Assembly (NCBI GenBank): GCA_001875345.1
Contig: MIZA01000001.1
Location: 67,340 to 131,339, forward strand
DNA from: Marine Group III euryarchaeote CG-Epi1
Lineage (GTDB): Archaea; Thermoplasmatota; Poseidoniia; MGIII; CG-Epi1
DNA: 64,000 bases
Reading direction: 5' to 3'
How positions within the stretch are numbered: position 1 is the first letter of the stretch; each line of letters begins with the position of its first letter. The notes beneath the pieces were generated by a model that was given only the letters and a program-made list of their open reading frames with translations, ran no database searches and was not told the DNA's origin. A program made the translations under genes and the position numbers. Positions 9,658 to 19,130 of the stretch are shown here, piece by piece.

Positions 9658-11210
9658 TAATGTTTAAAGTGCCTCATGCCTGTAAACAACATGGCGATGT
9701 TATGCTCATCTGCAGCATCAATTACTTCTTGATCTCTAACTGAACCACCGGGTTGTATAACTGCAGTTATTCCAACTTTAGCAGCCTCATCTATTCCATC
9801 TCTAAATGGAAAAAAAGCATCTGAAGCCATGACCGTACCCTTTGAGTCCGGAATAGATTTGAAAGTAGCTATTTTTACTGAGTCAATTCTAGACATTTGC
9901 CCGGCACCTATACCTACCGTTCTCTTCCTATCTGCGAATAAAATGGCATTGCTTTTAACGTGCTTAACAACTTTCCATCCGAATTCTAATCCTTCCAATT
10001 CTTCGTTCGTAGGCTTTCTTTTTGATACCACTTTGCAATCTGAAATTGATATGCTAACCTCATCTGCCTCTTGCAATAACCACCCCCCATCCAGGGAACG
10101 CAGTGAAGGACTCCTATGATAAGACTCTAAATTACCAGTTTCCATTATTCTCAAATTCTCTTTTGAAGAAAAAATTTCCAAGGCTTCTTTTGAATAAGAG
10201 GGAGCAATTATACCTTCTTTAAATGAGGAAATTATTTCTTCTGCTAAGGAAGCATCTACCTCTCTATTGAATGAGATTATACCGCCAAAAGCACTTTGAG
10301 GATCTGTACTCATTGCACCATTAAAAGCATCTAATAAATTTGTTGAACTAGCTACACCGCAAGGATTATTGTGCTTAACAATAACTGCTGTGGGCTCATC
10401 AAACTCCATTACGATAGCTAGAGCTGCATCAAAATCTAAAAGATTATTATAACTTAATTGCTTTCCTTGCATTTGAGCTGAATTAGCTATAGATGGAGCT
10501 GAATGTAACAAATCTGAATAAAAAACAGAAGACTGATGAGGATTTTCTCCATACCTTAAAGGAGGGCTTCCGATTCCCGTTAGATGTAAGGAGGAGGGAA
10601 GATCTTCCTCGCCAAATCTTTGCCCGAGAACTGATTGTATAATTGAATCATATTCAGCAGTATGTCTAAATGATTTCAAAGCCAATTGTTGTCTTTGCTC
10701 AATTGTTAAACCACCTTTTGATACTTCATCTAATATCCAATTGTAATCTCCAGGATCAGTTACAACAGAAACACGTGAATGATTTTTGGAAGCTGCTCTG
10801 AGCAAACTGGGTCCTCCTATATCTATTTCCTCAATTAAGGAAGATAAATCAACTCCTTTGTCAGCTGCGGACTTAAAGGGATAAAGGTTACAGATTACCA
10901 TATCTATTGTAGCTATGCCGTGCTCTTGCATCTGTTCTTTATCTGAATCTCGGCCTAAAATCCCTCCAAAAATTAGAGGATGAAGTGTTTTTACACGACC
11001 ACCCATCATTTCTGGAAAATTCGTGACTTCTTCAACTGGACGAACTGAAATGCCTGAATCTGAAATTACTTTTGAAGTTCCGCCAGTTGAAATGATTTCA
11101 ATGCCATTTTCAGATAAACCTTTAGATAATTCTTCAATTCCAGATTTATCACTAACGCTAATCAATACTCTTGATATTGGGCGGCGAGATAAATTATCTT
11201 TTTCTTCCAC
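9657..11210 (-). CDS. purH: bifunctional AICAR transformylase / IMP cyclohydrolase
   Basis: RVLISVSDKSGIEELSKGL, GGRVKTLHPLIFGGILGRD, VKHNNPCGVA, MASDAFFPFRDGIDEAAKVGITAVIQPGGSVRD. Confidence 0.97.
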   Translation of the reverse strand: MEEKDNLSRRPISRVLISVSDKSGIEELSKGLSENGIEIISTGGTSKVISDSGISVRPVEEVTNFPEMMGGRVKTLHPLIFGGILGRDSDKEQMQEHGIATIDMVICNLYPFKSAADKGVDLSSLIEEIDIGGPSLLRAASKNHSRVSVVTDPGDYNWILDEVSKGGLTIEQRQQLALKSFRHTAEYDSIIQSVLGQRFGEEDLPSSLHLTGIGSPPLRYGENPHQSSVFYSDLLHSAPSIANSAQMQGKQLSYNNLLDFDAALAIVMEFDEPTAVIVKHNNPCGVASSTNLLDAFNGAMSTDPQSAFGGIISFNREVDASLAEEIISSFKEGIIAPSYSKEALEIFSSKENLRIMETGNLESYHRSPSLRSLDGGWLLQEADEVSISISDCKVVSKRKPTNEELEGLEFGWKVVKHVKSNAILFADRKRTVGIGAGQMSRIDSVKIATFKSIPDSKGTVMASDAFFPFRDGIDEAAKVGITAVIQPGGSVRDQEVIDAADEHNIAMLFTGMRHFKH

Positions 11211-11218
11211 GTTAAACT

Positions 11219-11887
11219 TTAGGTACTATCTGGAAGCTGTTTCAGATGTTCTCCAGATAACTCTTTTGAAAGATAAACCGTAGTTCCTGCTTTCATTATT
11301 TCATTACCGCCAGCTTCTGCTGATTTAACATCTACAAGTAATACTATTGGTTTTCCTATTATGTGTCTACCAGCTTCTAAAGCATTTAATCTTGTACTTG
11401 ATAGATGAACCATATTTCTATCACCAGGGTATAATCCATGTTCTAGATATTCTTCTGCATCTTCTTTAGAACATGCAAAATATAGATGTTCTGGATTGCT
11501 ATCTGTAGGTAAGTCTAGCTCAAGATCAAGAGTATGTGCATAAGTCGCTCTTAATCTACCATTCTTTAATTGATATCTACCTTTTGGATCTGTTTCAACT
11601 ACTGCTTGCAAATGTCTGGTTTCCAAATAGTGAAAATGTCTTCGTTGAGATTTAACTGCTTCAATAAATTCTGAAGCCTCAACCCAACCTTGCTTATCCA
11701 TCTCAAGATCAAATCGGTCCGGGAAGTGACGTAAAACTCCTGCCATCATCCTTCCAAACTGGTCCAAATGTCTTGGGGAAAGTACCAAAACGCCTTCTTC
11801 TCCACTGAGAGGGCACTTTTCACCTCTGAAAAAACCATGCCCATGCTTTACTTCTTCTTTTAATGGAACTGTTGGTTTTCTGCGCAT
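11219..11887 (-). CDS. kptA: RNA 2'-phosphotransferase (Tpt1/KptA family)
   Basis: MDKQGWVEASEF, HFHYLETRHLQAVVETDPKGRYQL, RATYAHTLDL, YFACSKEDAEEYLEHGLYPGDRNMVHLSST. Confidence 0.85.
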   Translation of the reverse strand: MRRKPTVPLKEEVKHGHGFFRGEKCPLSGEEGVLVLSPRHLDQFGRMMAGVLRHFPDRFDLEMDKQGWVEASEFIEAVKSQRRHFHYLETRHLQAVVETDPKGRYQLKNGRLRATYAHTLDLELDLPTDSNPEHLYFACSKEDAEEYLEHGLYPGDRNMVHLSSTRLNALEAGRHIIGKPIVLLVDVKSAEAGGNEIMKAGTTVYLSKELSGEHLKQLPDST

Positions 11888-11929
11888 AATTTTCGCAATA
11901 CGAAGGTGTGTATAATATTAGGGCTGAAA

Positions 11930-13528
11930 CTAATTTTTTCTGAACGTCGTCTGAACGCTCTCTCCGTTTTCTAGAAAATTTGAACCGGCTAATTCTTCGG
12001 TCGTAGGAACATCTATTTCTAACCTACCTGCTGCAAAAATATCTTGCATTTGCTGTTCTTTACCTCTACTACTCCAGAGTGCAGCCTCGTCTCGACTGCC
12101 TAGCGTAACAAAAATAAAAACTTCTCCTGGCCTATTTCTTCCTGTTCTTCCTCTCCTTTGAATTAGTCTGATTGCAGATGAAACAGGTTCATAAAAAATA
12201 ACTGCGTCTGTAGAAGGAATATCTAAACCTTCTTCGCCAACTGAAGTCGCAACTAAAATATTGTATTCTCCATTTCGAAACTGATCCAAGATTTCTTTCT
12301 GTTGCTTTTGAGTCATACCTTTATCACCTTCTCTTGAACCTTGACCGACGAAACGAACAGGGTGAGCTCCTTGAATTTTACTTAATTTTTCAACTATAAG
12401 AGATGCCGTATGCCTTATTTCTGAAAAGATAATGAATTTAGAAGTGCCTATTTCCAATTGTAATTCTACTAGTTCAACCAATCTAGACAATTTTGGATGA
12501 TTTGCTTTATTTACCTTAGCAATTTCATGAGCGACTTTCCAATCACTATTGGTTGACAGCCATTTATTGGCTCTATTACTCTTCTTTGCTTTTGCTTCAT
12601 CAATAATCCTACTACTATAATCTAAAAACTGGATTATTCCTTGAGTTTCAACTGTCAAAATTGCATGAGCTGTCTTCATTGCCATCGCTTGAGTTGTCAT
12701 TAAGTTGAAAATATTTGGAGGTGTAGATGGTTTCGTTTGGGCAAATCGTCTTTGTAATTTTTTACCAGCCTCAAGAATCATAGTTGTTGAAACCTTACGG
12801 GGTCTGTCCAAAAAACCCCCTTTGTACAACTTGCCACAGAGATAATCTTGTAATTTCCTTAACTGGTTCGCAATATCTTTGACTGCACCGGGCATGTCAA
12901 TCTTAACCCAGCGAGTCTTAATTGGCTGAATGTATTCAGAAACATCAGAGTCACTTTCATCTCTATTTTCTACTGCCGTAATACCCAAATCTCTGCACAA
13001 TCTAATAATTTCAGGCTTAGAGCTCCCTGGCGATGCAGTCATTCCCGTTGACAAGTGATTCTTTGCTACTTCCAAATAATGTCTACCAATCTCAACATAG
13101 GCATAATTTCCAACTGCTCTATGTGCTTCATCGAATATAACTAAAGAAAAATCCTCTAATGAGGCTCTATTTGCCTCAATGTCTTTGCTTATAACTTGAG
13201 GTGTCGATATAATTATCTGTGAACTAGACCAGAGAGGTACTCGCTCTGATGGTGAGATAGCGCCAGTGAATAAACTAACTTCAGCGTTCAAGAATTCGTT
13301 AAAAAAATCAAAATGTTGTTGAGCTAAAGGTTTTGTTGGAGCCATAAGGAGAATTTTTCCCGACTCCAAACGTTCGAGCATTATTCTCAAAGCCACTACT
13401 GTTTTCCCCATACCGGTTGGTAAAATCACCAATGTGGATTGCTCTAAACAAGCTTTAGATATATTTGATTGATATAATCTATCTTCTAAACCATCTACTT
13501 TTAAAAATTTATGAGTTATTGCACTCAT
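11930..13528 (-). CDS. Hef/FANCM-like SF2 helicase lacking the C-terminal nuclease domain
   Basis: LPTGMGKT Walker A, DEAH box (FDEAHRA), SVGEEGLDIP, QRRGRTGR; Hef-like insert; no ERCC4 nuclease after the helicase. Confidence 0.85.
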   Translation of the reverse strand: MSAITHKFLKVDGLEDRLYQSNISKACLEQSTLVILPTGMGKTVVALRIMLERLESGKILLMAPTKPLAQQHFDFFNEFLNAEVSLFTGAISPSERVPLWSSSQIIISTPQVISKDIEANRASLEDFSLVIFDEAHRAVGNYAYVEIGRHYLEVAKNHLSTGMTASPGSSKPEIIRLCRDLGITAVENRDESDSDVSEYIQPIKTRWVKIDMPGAVKDIANQLRKLQDYLCGKLYKGGFLDRPRKVSTTMILEAGKKLQRRFAQTKPSTPPNIFNLMTTQAMAMKTAHAILTVETQGIIQFLDYSSRIIDEAKAKKSNRANKWLSTNSDWKVAHEIAKVNKANHPKLSRLVELVELQLEIGTSKFIIFSEIRHTASLIVEKLSKIQGAHPVRFVGQGSREGDKGMTQKQQKEILDQFRNGEYNILVATSVGEEGLDIPSTDAVIFYEPVSSAIRLIQRRGRTGRNRPGEVFIFVTLGSRDEAALWSSRGKEQQMQDIFAAGRLEIDVPTTEELAGSNFLENGESVQTTFRKN

Positions 13529-15789
13529 TTCTTTTTAGGAGCCTTCTTTGGAACTTTCTTCTGAAGAATTGAGATTAATTTACTTGCTGTACCACTTCTT
13601 CCACCTGATAATTCCGAAAAAGCAGATACCTCTACTAATTTACATGCAGATTCTTCGTCTAATTCTGCTTTATTTGCTAAATTTTTAACAAAATTCATCT
13701 GCTTGACGCTGGTTGGCCTAGGCTTACTATCTGATAAATCTTTTAATTTACCAATTAATGTGCTTGCACTTCCTGATTTCCCGCCAGATAATTCTTCAAA
13801 GCTGGATATAGAAACGAGTTCACAGGCTTGAGATTCATTCATTTCTAAATTTTCAGCTAAACTCTTTATGAATGAAACCTGCTTTGCAGTTGGTGGGAGT
13901 GACATACCTTCTGTTTCCTTCATCAAAGAATCAATGAGCTCCCCCATCATTTCACTATTGTATTTTAGAGGATCATTGCCTTGTAACATTTCTTCAAGCC
14001 TTTCGGAAGAAACTAATGAAGCTAAACGCTCATAAAATTGTATTTGACGTTTGGTAGGGAATTCTTTTTTCTTTTTCAATGCATTATCGTGTAGCTCTCT
14101 AAAGTAGTTGAGGAAAGTTTCCCAAACTTCTGCTGCATCTCTTGAACCTGTTTCAATCTTATCTAAATCTGATTCCATTTCTGATGTAAAATCGGTAGAA
14201 AATAAATTTTTGTCGTCCTGTTTATAAAATGGACTTACCTCATCCCAAAGTGTAATGCCGTTAGAGGTCGCCTTTAATCTCCCCCTATCATCACTGCAAT
14301 ATTTTCGATCTAATAATTTTTTTATTGTTGCAGCATACGTAGATGGTCGGCCTATTCCTTCTGATTTCATTAATGCTACGAGACCGTGTTGAGTATACCT
14401 TGCAGGGGGCTTAGTCTCGTCTTCAATTAAATTAGGATTATTCTCTTTATCATCTAAGCTAAGAATTGAATTTTCCTTAATTTCAGGCTTTGGTGGAGAA
14501 GTCAAAGGTTTCTTGTCTATTTTTTCAAAGGCTGATTCCCAACCTGGAGAAGTCCTCCATTTAGTATCTCCATCAAAAGGTTTCGGAAAACCTTCAGTTA
14601 ATGCTTCAATCTTCATAGATGACCATTCCGAGTTAATCATTTGGCTACCAATAAATCGTGCCCAAATTAAACGATATAACTTAGCCTGAGAACTATCTAT
14701 TCCACTTGGAAGCTCTACGGAAGGATTTGTTGGACGTATCGCTTCGTGAGCATCCTGATCAGAAGACTTTTTGGCATAAACTACGCCTTTACCTATTTGA
14801 TCAGCACCCCAAATTTCGGTTATTTTCTCTTTGGCTACTTGCCTCGATGAAGAACTTGTTCTGGTTGAATCTGTTCGCATATATGTTATGTGCCCAGCTT
14901 CGTAAAGTCCCTGAGCAAGTCTCATCGTGTTACTTGGTTTCCAGCTATATCTACTTCCTGCAGTTTGTAATAGTGTATCTGTGGTAAAAGGGGCCTTCGG
15001 ACTCCTCTTGTATGATTTGACACTGACTTTACTTACTTTTATTGAACCATTTTTAGACAAAGATGAGAAACCTTGTGATGCTAAATCTGATACATTAGTT
15101 CTATGCGAATCAAACTTACCTTTTGAATCTCTCCAAGCATCATCATCATTCTTTTCGTGAAATTTTGCTCTAAAATCTATCCCTTGAGCTGTAGCCTGTA
15201 ATGCCCAATATGGCGTAGATATAAAATTTGCAATTTCATGTTCCTTTTTTACTACAAAACCTAGTGCTGGTGTTTGAACTCTTCCCATTGAACTCAAATT
15301 CCAAGATCTAGAAAAGCGAGAAGCTCGATACCCTATGATTCGGTCCATAAATCTGCGGACCTTGGCAGCATCGACCATTTTTGAATCAACTACTCCTGCA
15401 GAATTTAATGCTTGACGAATTGCATCTTTAGTGATTTCATTAAATGTAATGCGCTTTATTTCCCTAAATTCTGAGAAAAGTTCAGCTAATCTCCAAGCTA
15501 TAAATTCGCCCTCTCTATCTGGATCAGTAGCTATTAGCACTCTTTCAACTTTTTTGCGACGGGAATCAGATAATATACGTTTAATGTGATTTTCTGAGCG
15601 AGGAGTCCAACTCCAAGAAGGTTCAGGAAGCTGTGATTTTTTATTTGGCCATACCGCTTTACTGCCTTCTTTACCTGAATTTGGTAAATCTTGAACATGC
15701 CCGTTAGAAGCTCTTACAATTACATTTTTACCTAGATATTTCTGAATAGTTTTTGCTTTCGCTCCGGACTCTACTATCACCAAATCCAT
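13525..15789 (-). CDS. topA: DNA topoisomerase I (type IA)
   Basis: MDLVIVESGAKAKTIQKYLG, ATDPDREGEFIAW, GHITYMRTDSTR, EGIGRPSTYA. Confidence 0.96.
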   Translation of the reverse strand: MDLVIVESGAKAKTIQKYLGKNVIVRASNGHVQDLPNSGKEGSKAVWPNKKSQLPEPSWSWTPRSENHIKRILSDSRRKKVERVLIATDPDREGEFIAWRLAELFSEFREIKRITFNEITKDAIRQALNSAGVVDSKMVDAAKVRRFMDRIIGYRASRFSRSWNLSSMGRVQTPALGFVVKKEHEIANFISTPYWALQATAQGIDFRAKFHEKNDDDAWRDSKGKFDSHRTNVSDLASQGFSSLSKNGSIKVSKVSVKSYKRSPKAPFTTDTLLQTAGSRYSWKPSNTMRLAQGLYEAGHITYMRTDSTRTSSSSRQVAKEKITEIWGADQIGKGVVYAKKSSDQDAHEAIRPTNPSVELPSGIDSSQAKLYRLIWARFIGSQMINSEWSSMKIEALTEGFPKPFDGDTKWRTSPGWESAFEKIDKKPLTSPPKPEIKENSILSLDDKENNPNLIEDETKPPARYTQHGLVALMKSEGIGRPSTYAATIKKLLDRKYCSDDRGRLKATSNGITLWDEVSPFYKQDDKNLFSTDFTSEMESDLDKIETGSRDAAEVWETFLNYFRELHDNALKKKKEFPTKRQIQFYERLASLVSSERLEEMLQGNDPLKYNSEMMGELIDSLMKETEGMSLPPTAKQVSFIKSLAENLEMNESQACELVSISSFEELSGGKSGSASTLIGKLKDLSDSKPRPTSVKQMNFVKNLANKAELDEESACKLVEVSAFSELSGGRSGTASKLISILQKKVPKKAPKKK
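13540..14066 (-). repeat. C-terminal protein repeats in TopA (two clear, one degenerate)
   Basis: PTAKQVSFIKSLAENLEMNESQACELVSISSFEELSGGKSGSASTLIGKLKDL / PTSVKQMNFVKNLANKAELDEESACKLVEVSAFSELSGGRSGTASKLISILQKK, plus diverged PTKRQIQFYERLASLVSSERLEEML... Boundaries approximate. Confidence 0.8.
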
Positions 15790-15844
15790 TAAACCACCTT
15801 TTTGAAAGGCTCATTAAATATCTTTTTCTGAACCTTAAAATTTA

Positions 15845-15864
15845 CGGGGGACTATAGTCCCCCG
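15845..15864. promoter_or_regulatory. perfect 20-bp palindrome CGGGGGACTATAGTCCCCCG in the topA / CoA-binding protein divergent intergenic region
   Basis: Reverse complement equals itself; GC-rich in a strongly AT-rich intergenic region, about 56 bp upstream of topA start and about 87 bp upstream of the divergent ORF. Confidence 0.8.
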
Positions 15865-15950
15865 AGAAATATAACTTAAAAAAAAGGAAATATTCTGTGT
15901 GTAGAAACTAATCTCAAACAATAAAAACTAAAGCTCACATGTAAATTTAG

Positions 15951-16334
15951 ATGGTACTCGAAAAATTAAAAGAGGAAAATACGGTTATTGCCTTAATTGG
16001 AGCCTCAAATGATAAGCAAAAATATGGTAACAAAATATACTGTGACCTCAGAAGTAAAGGCTACAATGTTGTTCCGATAAACCCAAAAGAAAAGCTAATT
16101 GAAGGCGATAAAGCTTATGCTTCGATAGAGGAAATGGAAAGCTTACCAGATATTGCCAATTTTGTAGTGCCTCCTCCGGTTGCTATGAAAATTACTCCAC
16201 ATATTTCTGAACTAGGAATTAAACACCTCTGGTTTCAACCTGGTTCTGAAAGTAAGGAATTGGAAACATGGCTAAAAAATACTGAAGGAATTAAATATTT
16301 AATTAATTCTTGTATAATGGTTGAAACAAGATAG
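15951..16334 (+). CDS. CoA-binding domain protein (YccU-like)
   Basis: IALIGASNDKQKYGNKIYCDLRSKGYNVVPINPK...LGIKHLWFQPGSES. Confidence 0.88.
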   Translation: MVLEKLKEENTVIALIGASNDKQKYGNKIYCDLRSKGYNVVPINPKEKLIEGDKAYASIEEMESLPDIANFVVPPPVAMKITPHISELGIKHLWFQPGSESKELETWLKNTEGIKYLINSCIMVETR

Positions 16335-16336
16335 AA

Positions 16337-19051
16337 TTATACTATTAAATCCTTAATATTAGACAACACGGAAGATATTTTTTCTGAGCTGCAAGCACCT
16401 TGGGCGTATGAAGCTTTTCCGCCTCCACTACCTCCTGCTGAGTGTAAGGCCTCTTTCAGTACAGAACCGCAATCAATACCTAGAGAATTAGAGCTCGCCA
16501 AAATTATTGAACCTTTTGCCCCTTTAGAAAAACCAATTGCTGCTAGGTTGCCATCGGTTGATGTAATTTTCCGAACTAATTTTTGAACTTCTCCCATGTC
16601 TGCTTCGCCTAAATTATCCATGTAGAAATTGATATTTCCTAGTTTTTCAAATTCAACTTTTGATGACTTAAAGGAAGCCAACTCCTTTTCTAATGAAGAA
16701 ACTTTACTGCGCAAGTCTTTCCATTCTTTAACAAACTTATGTGCTGCATCTGGTGCCTGTTCTATTGAAACTCCGAGCTCTTTTGCAGTCTTTTCCAATA
16801 AAGCCCTTTCTCTTTGAGCAGCTTCAATTGCTGCAGGCCCGGCTGAGAATTCTATACGTTCCACTCCATCCTGTATCCGCTCGGTCCTCAAAACCTTAAC
16901 TGCTTCAACTTTTAATGTTGAAGACACATGAGTTCCTGCACAAGCTTGCGCATCTATACTAGGAATTTCGACTACTCTAACTTCCTTATATTTTGGAGCA
17001 CCGCCTTGGTAAAGTGAATTTCCATACTTTAGATCTGCCTCCTCTCTTGAATAAAACTCTGTGTGTACTTTATAATCTTCTAAAATTAATGAATTTACTC
17101 TAGATTCAATTAACTCTACAACTTCACGCGTTAGCCTTCTGTGGTGAGTTATATCTAATCTGGCTCTATCTGTTGACTTTGACGCTCCCGCTTGCCATAC
17201 GTGAGAGCCTAATATTTCTCGACAGGCAGCCCCAATCAAATGAGTGGCTGTATGATGTCTGCTTAAGCTTGAGCGCCTATCATCATCGACTAAACCTACG
17301 ATTTCTGTGCCTTCTGAAGGAACTTGACCTTCAAGCTGATGTAATACTACATCTCCTATTTTTTGAACATCAATGACTTTACTCTTTATCCCATTCCATT
17401 GAATAGAACCTACATCCCCCAATTGACCTCCACCTTCGGGATAAAATAGGGTCATATCAAAAGCAACCTTTGATTTTTCACAGTAAATGACTTTTGCAGA
17501 AAACTTACGTTTTTCCATATCTTGATAAAAAGATAACTTTGTAGGTGCTATAGGTATAATTTTTTGAGGTTCTTTTTTACTTTTGGAAGCACCTTCATGT
17601 CTATCTGCCACCATTGCTAAAAATCCATCGGGAACTTCAATTGAATGACCTTGCTCTTCAGAAAACTCGCTAACTACTGATGGAGGGAGGCCCTGTGAAT
17701 CATACAACTCAAGTAATTTCTCTTTGTCGATTCCGCCTGAATCTATTGCTCTTTTAACTGCCCTACGTCCTCTTTCCAATGTTTGTGTGAAGCGCTCAAT
17801 TTCCAGATTAACCATATCAAGTATATGTGATTCATTTTGCTTTAATTCGGGATAGGTCTCTGAAAAATTATCAATATGGTGTTTTACCATTTTAGGTAAA
17901 ATATTCGGAACATTGATATCTTTAGATAATAACACTGTTCTCCTCAATACCATCCTCGCCAAATATCCGGCTTTAACATTACTTGGAACAATACCATCTC
18001 CGAACATAAATGCTAGAGCTCTGGAATGGTCTACTATCGCAAATAATTTTTCTAGAGGTTCTATTGTTGAAATAAATTCAGGCAGAGATAAATCATATCC
18101 TTGAGAATTTAGTCTCTTTAGAACCATGTTTCGTAATTTTGTCAAATCTGAGCCATAATCTACAGATAATACTCCACATAATTTAGCATTTTCAGAAATT
18201 AACGCTCCAGATGATTTTAACTTTTCGACTAGATTAGCTTCTTTTGTTAAAAATGAAACTGCATCTGGAAAAACCGATTCATAAATAGTTGAAGTACCCT
18301 GAGAGGCCCACACTAATCGCTCTAAACCATAACCTGTGTCTACGATTGATCTAGGCATTCTCTTGAATTTGATACCCTTAAGCTCTATTTCTCCCTCTGG
18401 ATCTTCTTCAAGATCCATAAATACTAAAGTTGCTAATTCCAGACCGCCTGCTAAAACTTCAAGTGCTTCACCTCCATTTCCTCCTCCAACCCATGGATTT
18501 TCTTTGTAAGTTATTTTAGAACCGTCAAGACCTAATTCTGTATAAAATTCATGACAAAATCTGACAGTGTCATTTTGCCAATAGTATGTCTTTTCATCAT
18601 CGTTAAAGGCATGGTGAGCCATCATCTCAAAAGTAGTCAAATGTCTACCACTTCTACCTACTGATTCTAAATCATTTAAACGAATGCAAGGTTGAGAAAT
18701 GGTCAGAGGATTAGCTGGTGGATTTGAAGAGCCGCTTGTAACATGAGGTTGAAATACGGCGATTGAAGCTATTGAAAGATAAATGTCATTTCTCCAACGT
18801 GCAACTACTGAAGCCCTATCTACCCTCGTGTGTTTATTCTTTTCAAAGAACCTTAGAAAGGCTTCTCTGGCTTCATCTAAATTCATTGGTTTAGGAAATA
18901 AAGGCTTCCCGATGAACGAGTATTCTACGCAGGGTGCATCACCGCAAAGTTCGCTTTCAACTAAAGACCAAAAATGGCATTTACACTTTGAACAAGTTTG
19001 CCTAATGAAACCTGACTCTTGAAAGAATTTTAGAGTTATGCCTTCGCTCAC
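16337..19051 (-). CDS. alaS: alanyl-tRNA synthetase (archaeal type)
   Basis: N-terminal CSKCKCHFWSLVESELCGDAPCVEY archaeal AlaRS zinc module, HHTATHLIGAA, ACAGTHVSST. Confidence 0.97.
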   Translation of the reverse strand: MSEGITLKFFQESGFIRQTCSKCKCHFWSLVESELCGDAPCVEYSFIGKPLFPKPMNLDEAREAFLRFFEKNKHTRVDRASVVARWRNDIYLSIASIAVFQPHVTSGSSNPPANPLTISQPCIRLNDLESVGRSGRHLTTFEMMAHHAFNDDEKTYYWQNDTVRFCHEFYTELGLDGSKITYKENPWVGGGNGGEALEVLAGGLELATLVFMDLEEDPEGEIELKGIKFKRMPRSIVDTGYGLERLVWASQGTSTIYESVFPDAVSFLTKEANLVEKLKSSGALISENAKLCGVLSVDYGSDLTKLRNMVLKRLNSQGYDLSLPEFISTIEPLEKLFAIVDHSRALAFMFGDGIVPSNVKAGYLARMVLRRTVLLSKDINVPNILPKMVKHHIDNFSETYPELKQNESHILDMVNLEIERFTQTLERGRRAVKRAIDSGGIDKEKLLELYDSQGLPPSVVSEFSEEQGHSIEVPDGFLAMVADRHEGASKSKKEPQKIIPIAPTKLSFYQDMEKRKFSAKVIYCEKSKVAFDMTLFYPEGGGQLGDVGSIQWNGIKSKVIDVQKIGDVVLHQLEGQVPSEGTEIVGLVDDDRRSSLSRHHTATHLIGAACREILGSHVWQAGASKSTDRARLDITHHRRLTREVVELIESRVNSLILEDYKVHTEFYSREEADLKYGNSLYQGGAPKYKEVRVVEIPSIDAQACAGTHVSSTLKVEAVKVLRTERIQDGVERIEFSAGPAAIEAAQRERALLEKTAKELGVSIEQAPDAAHKFVKEWKDLRSKVSSLEKELASFKSSKVEFEKLGNINFYMDNLGEADMGEVQKLVRKITSTDGNLAAIGFSKGAKGSIILASSNSLGIDCGSVLKEALHSAGGSGGGKASYAQGACSSEKISSVLSNIKDLIV

Positions 19052-19130
19052 ATATTAGTTAAAGAGTAGGTGGTTAAAAAGTACGGAGGGGCATAAGCAT
19101 TAATGTTACTGCCAAACTTGGAATGTCGTT

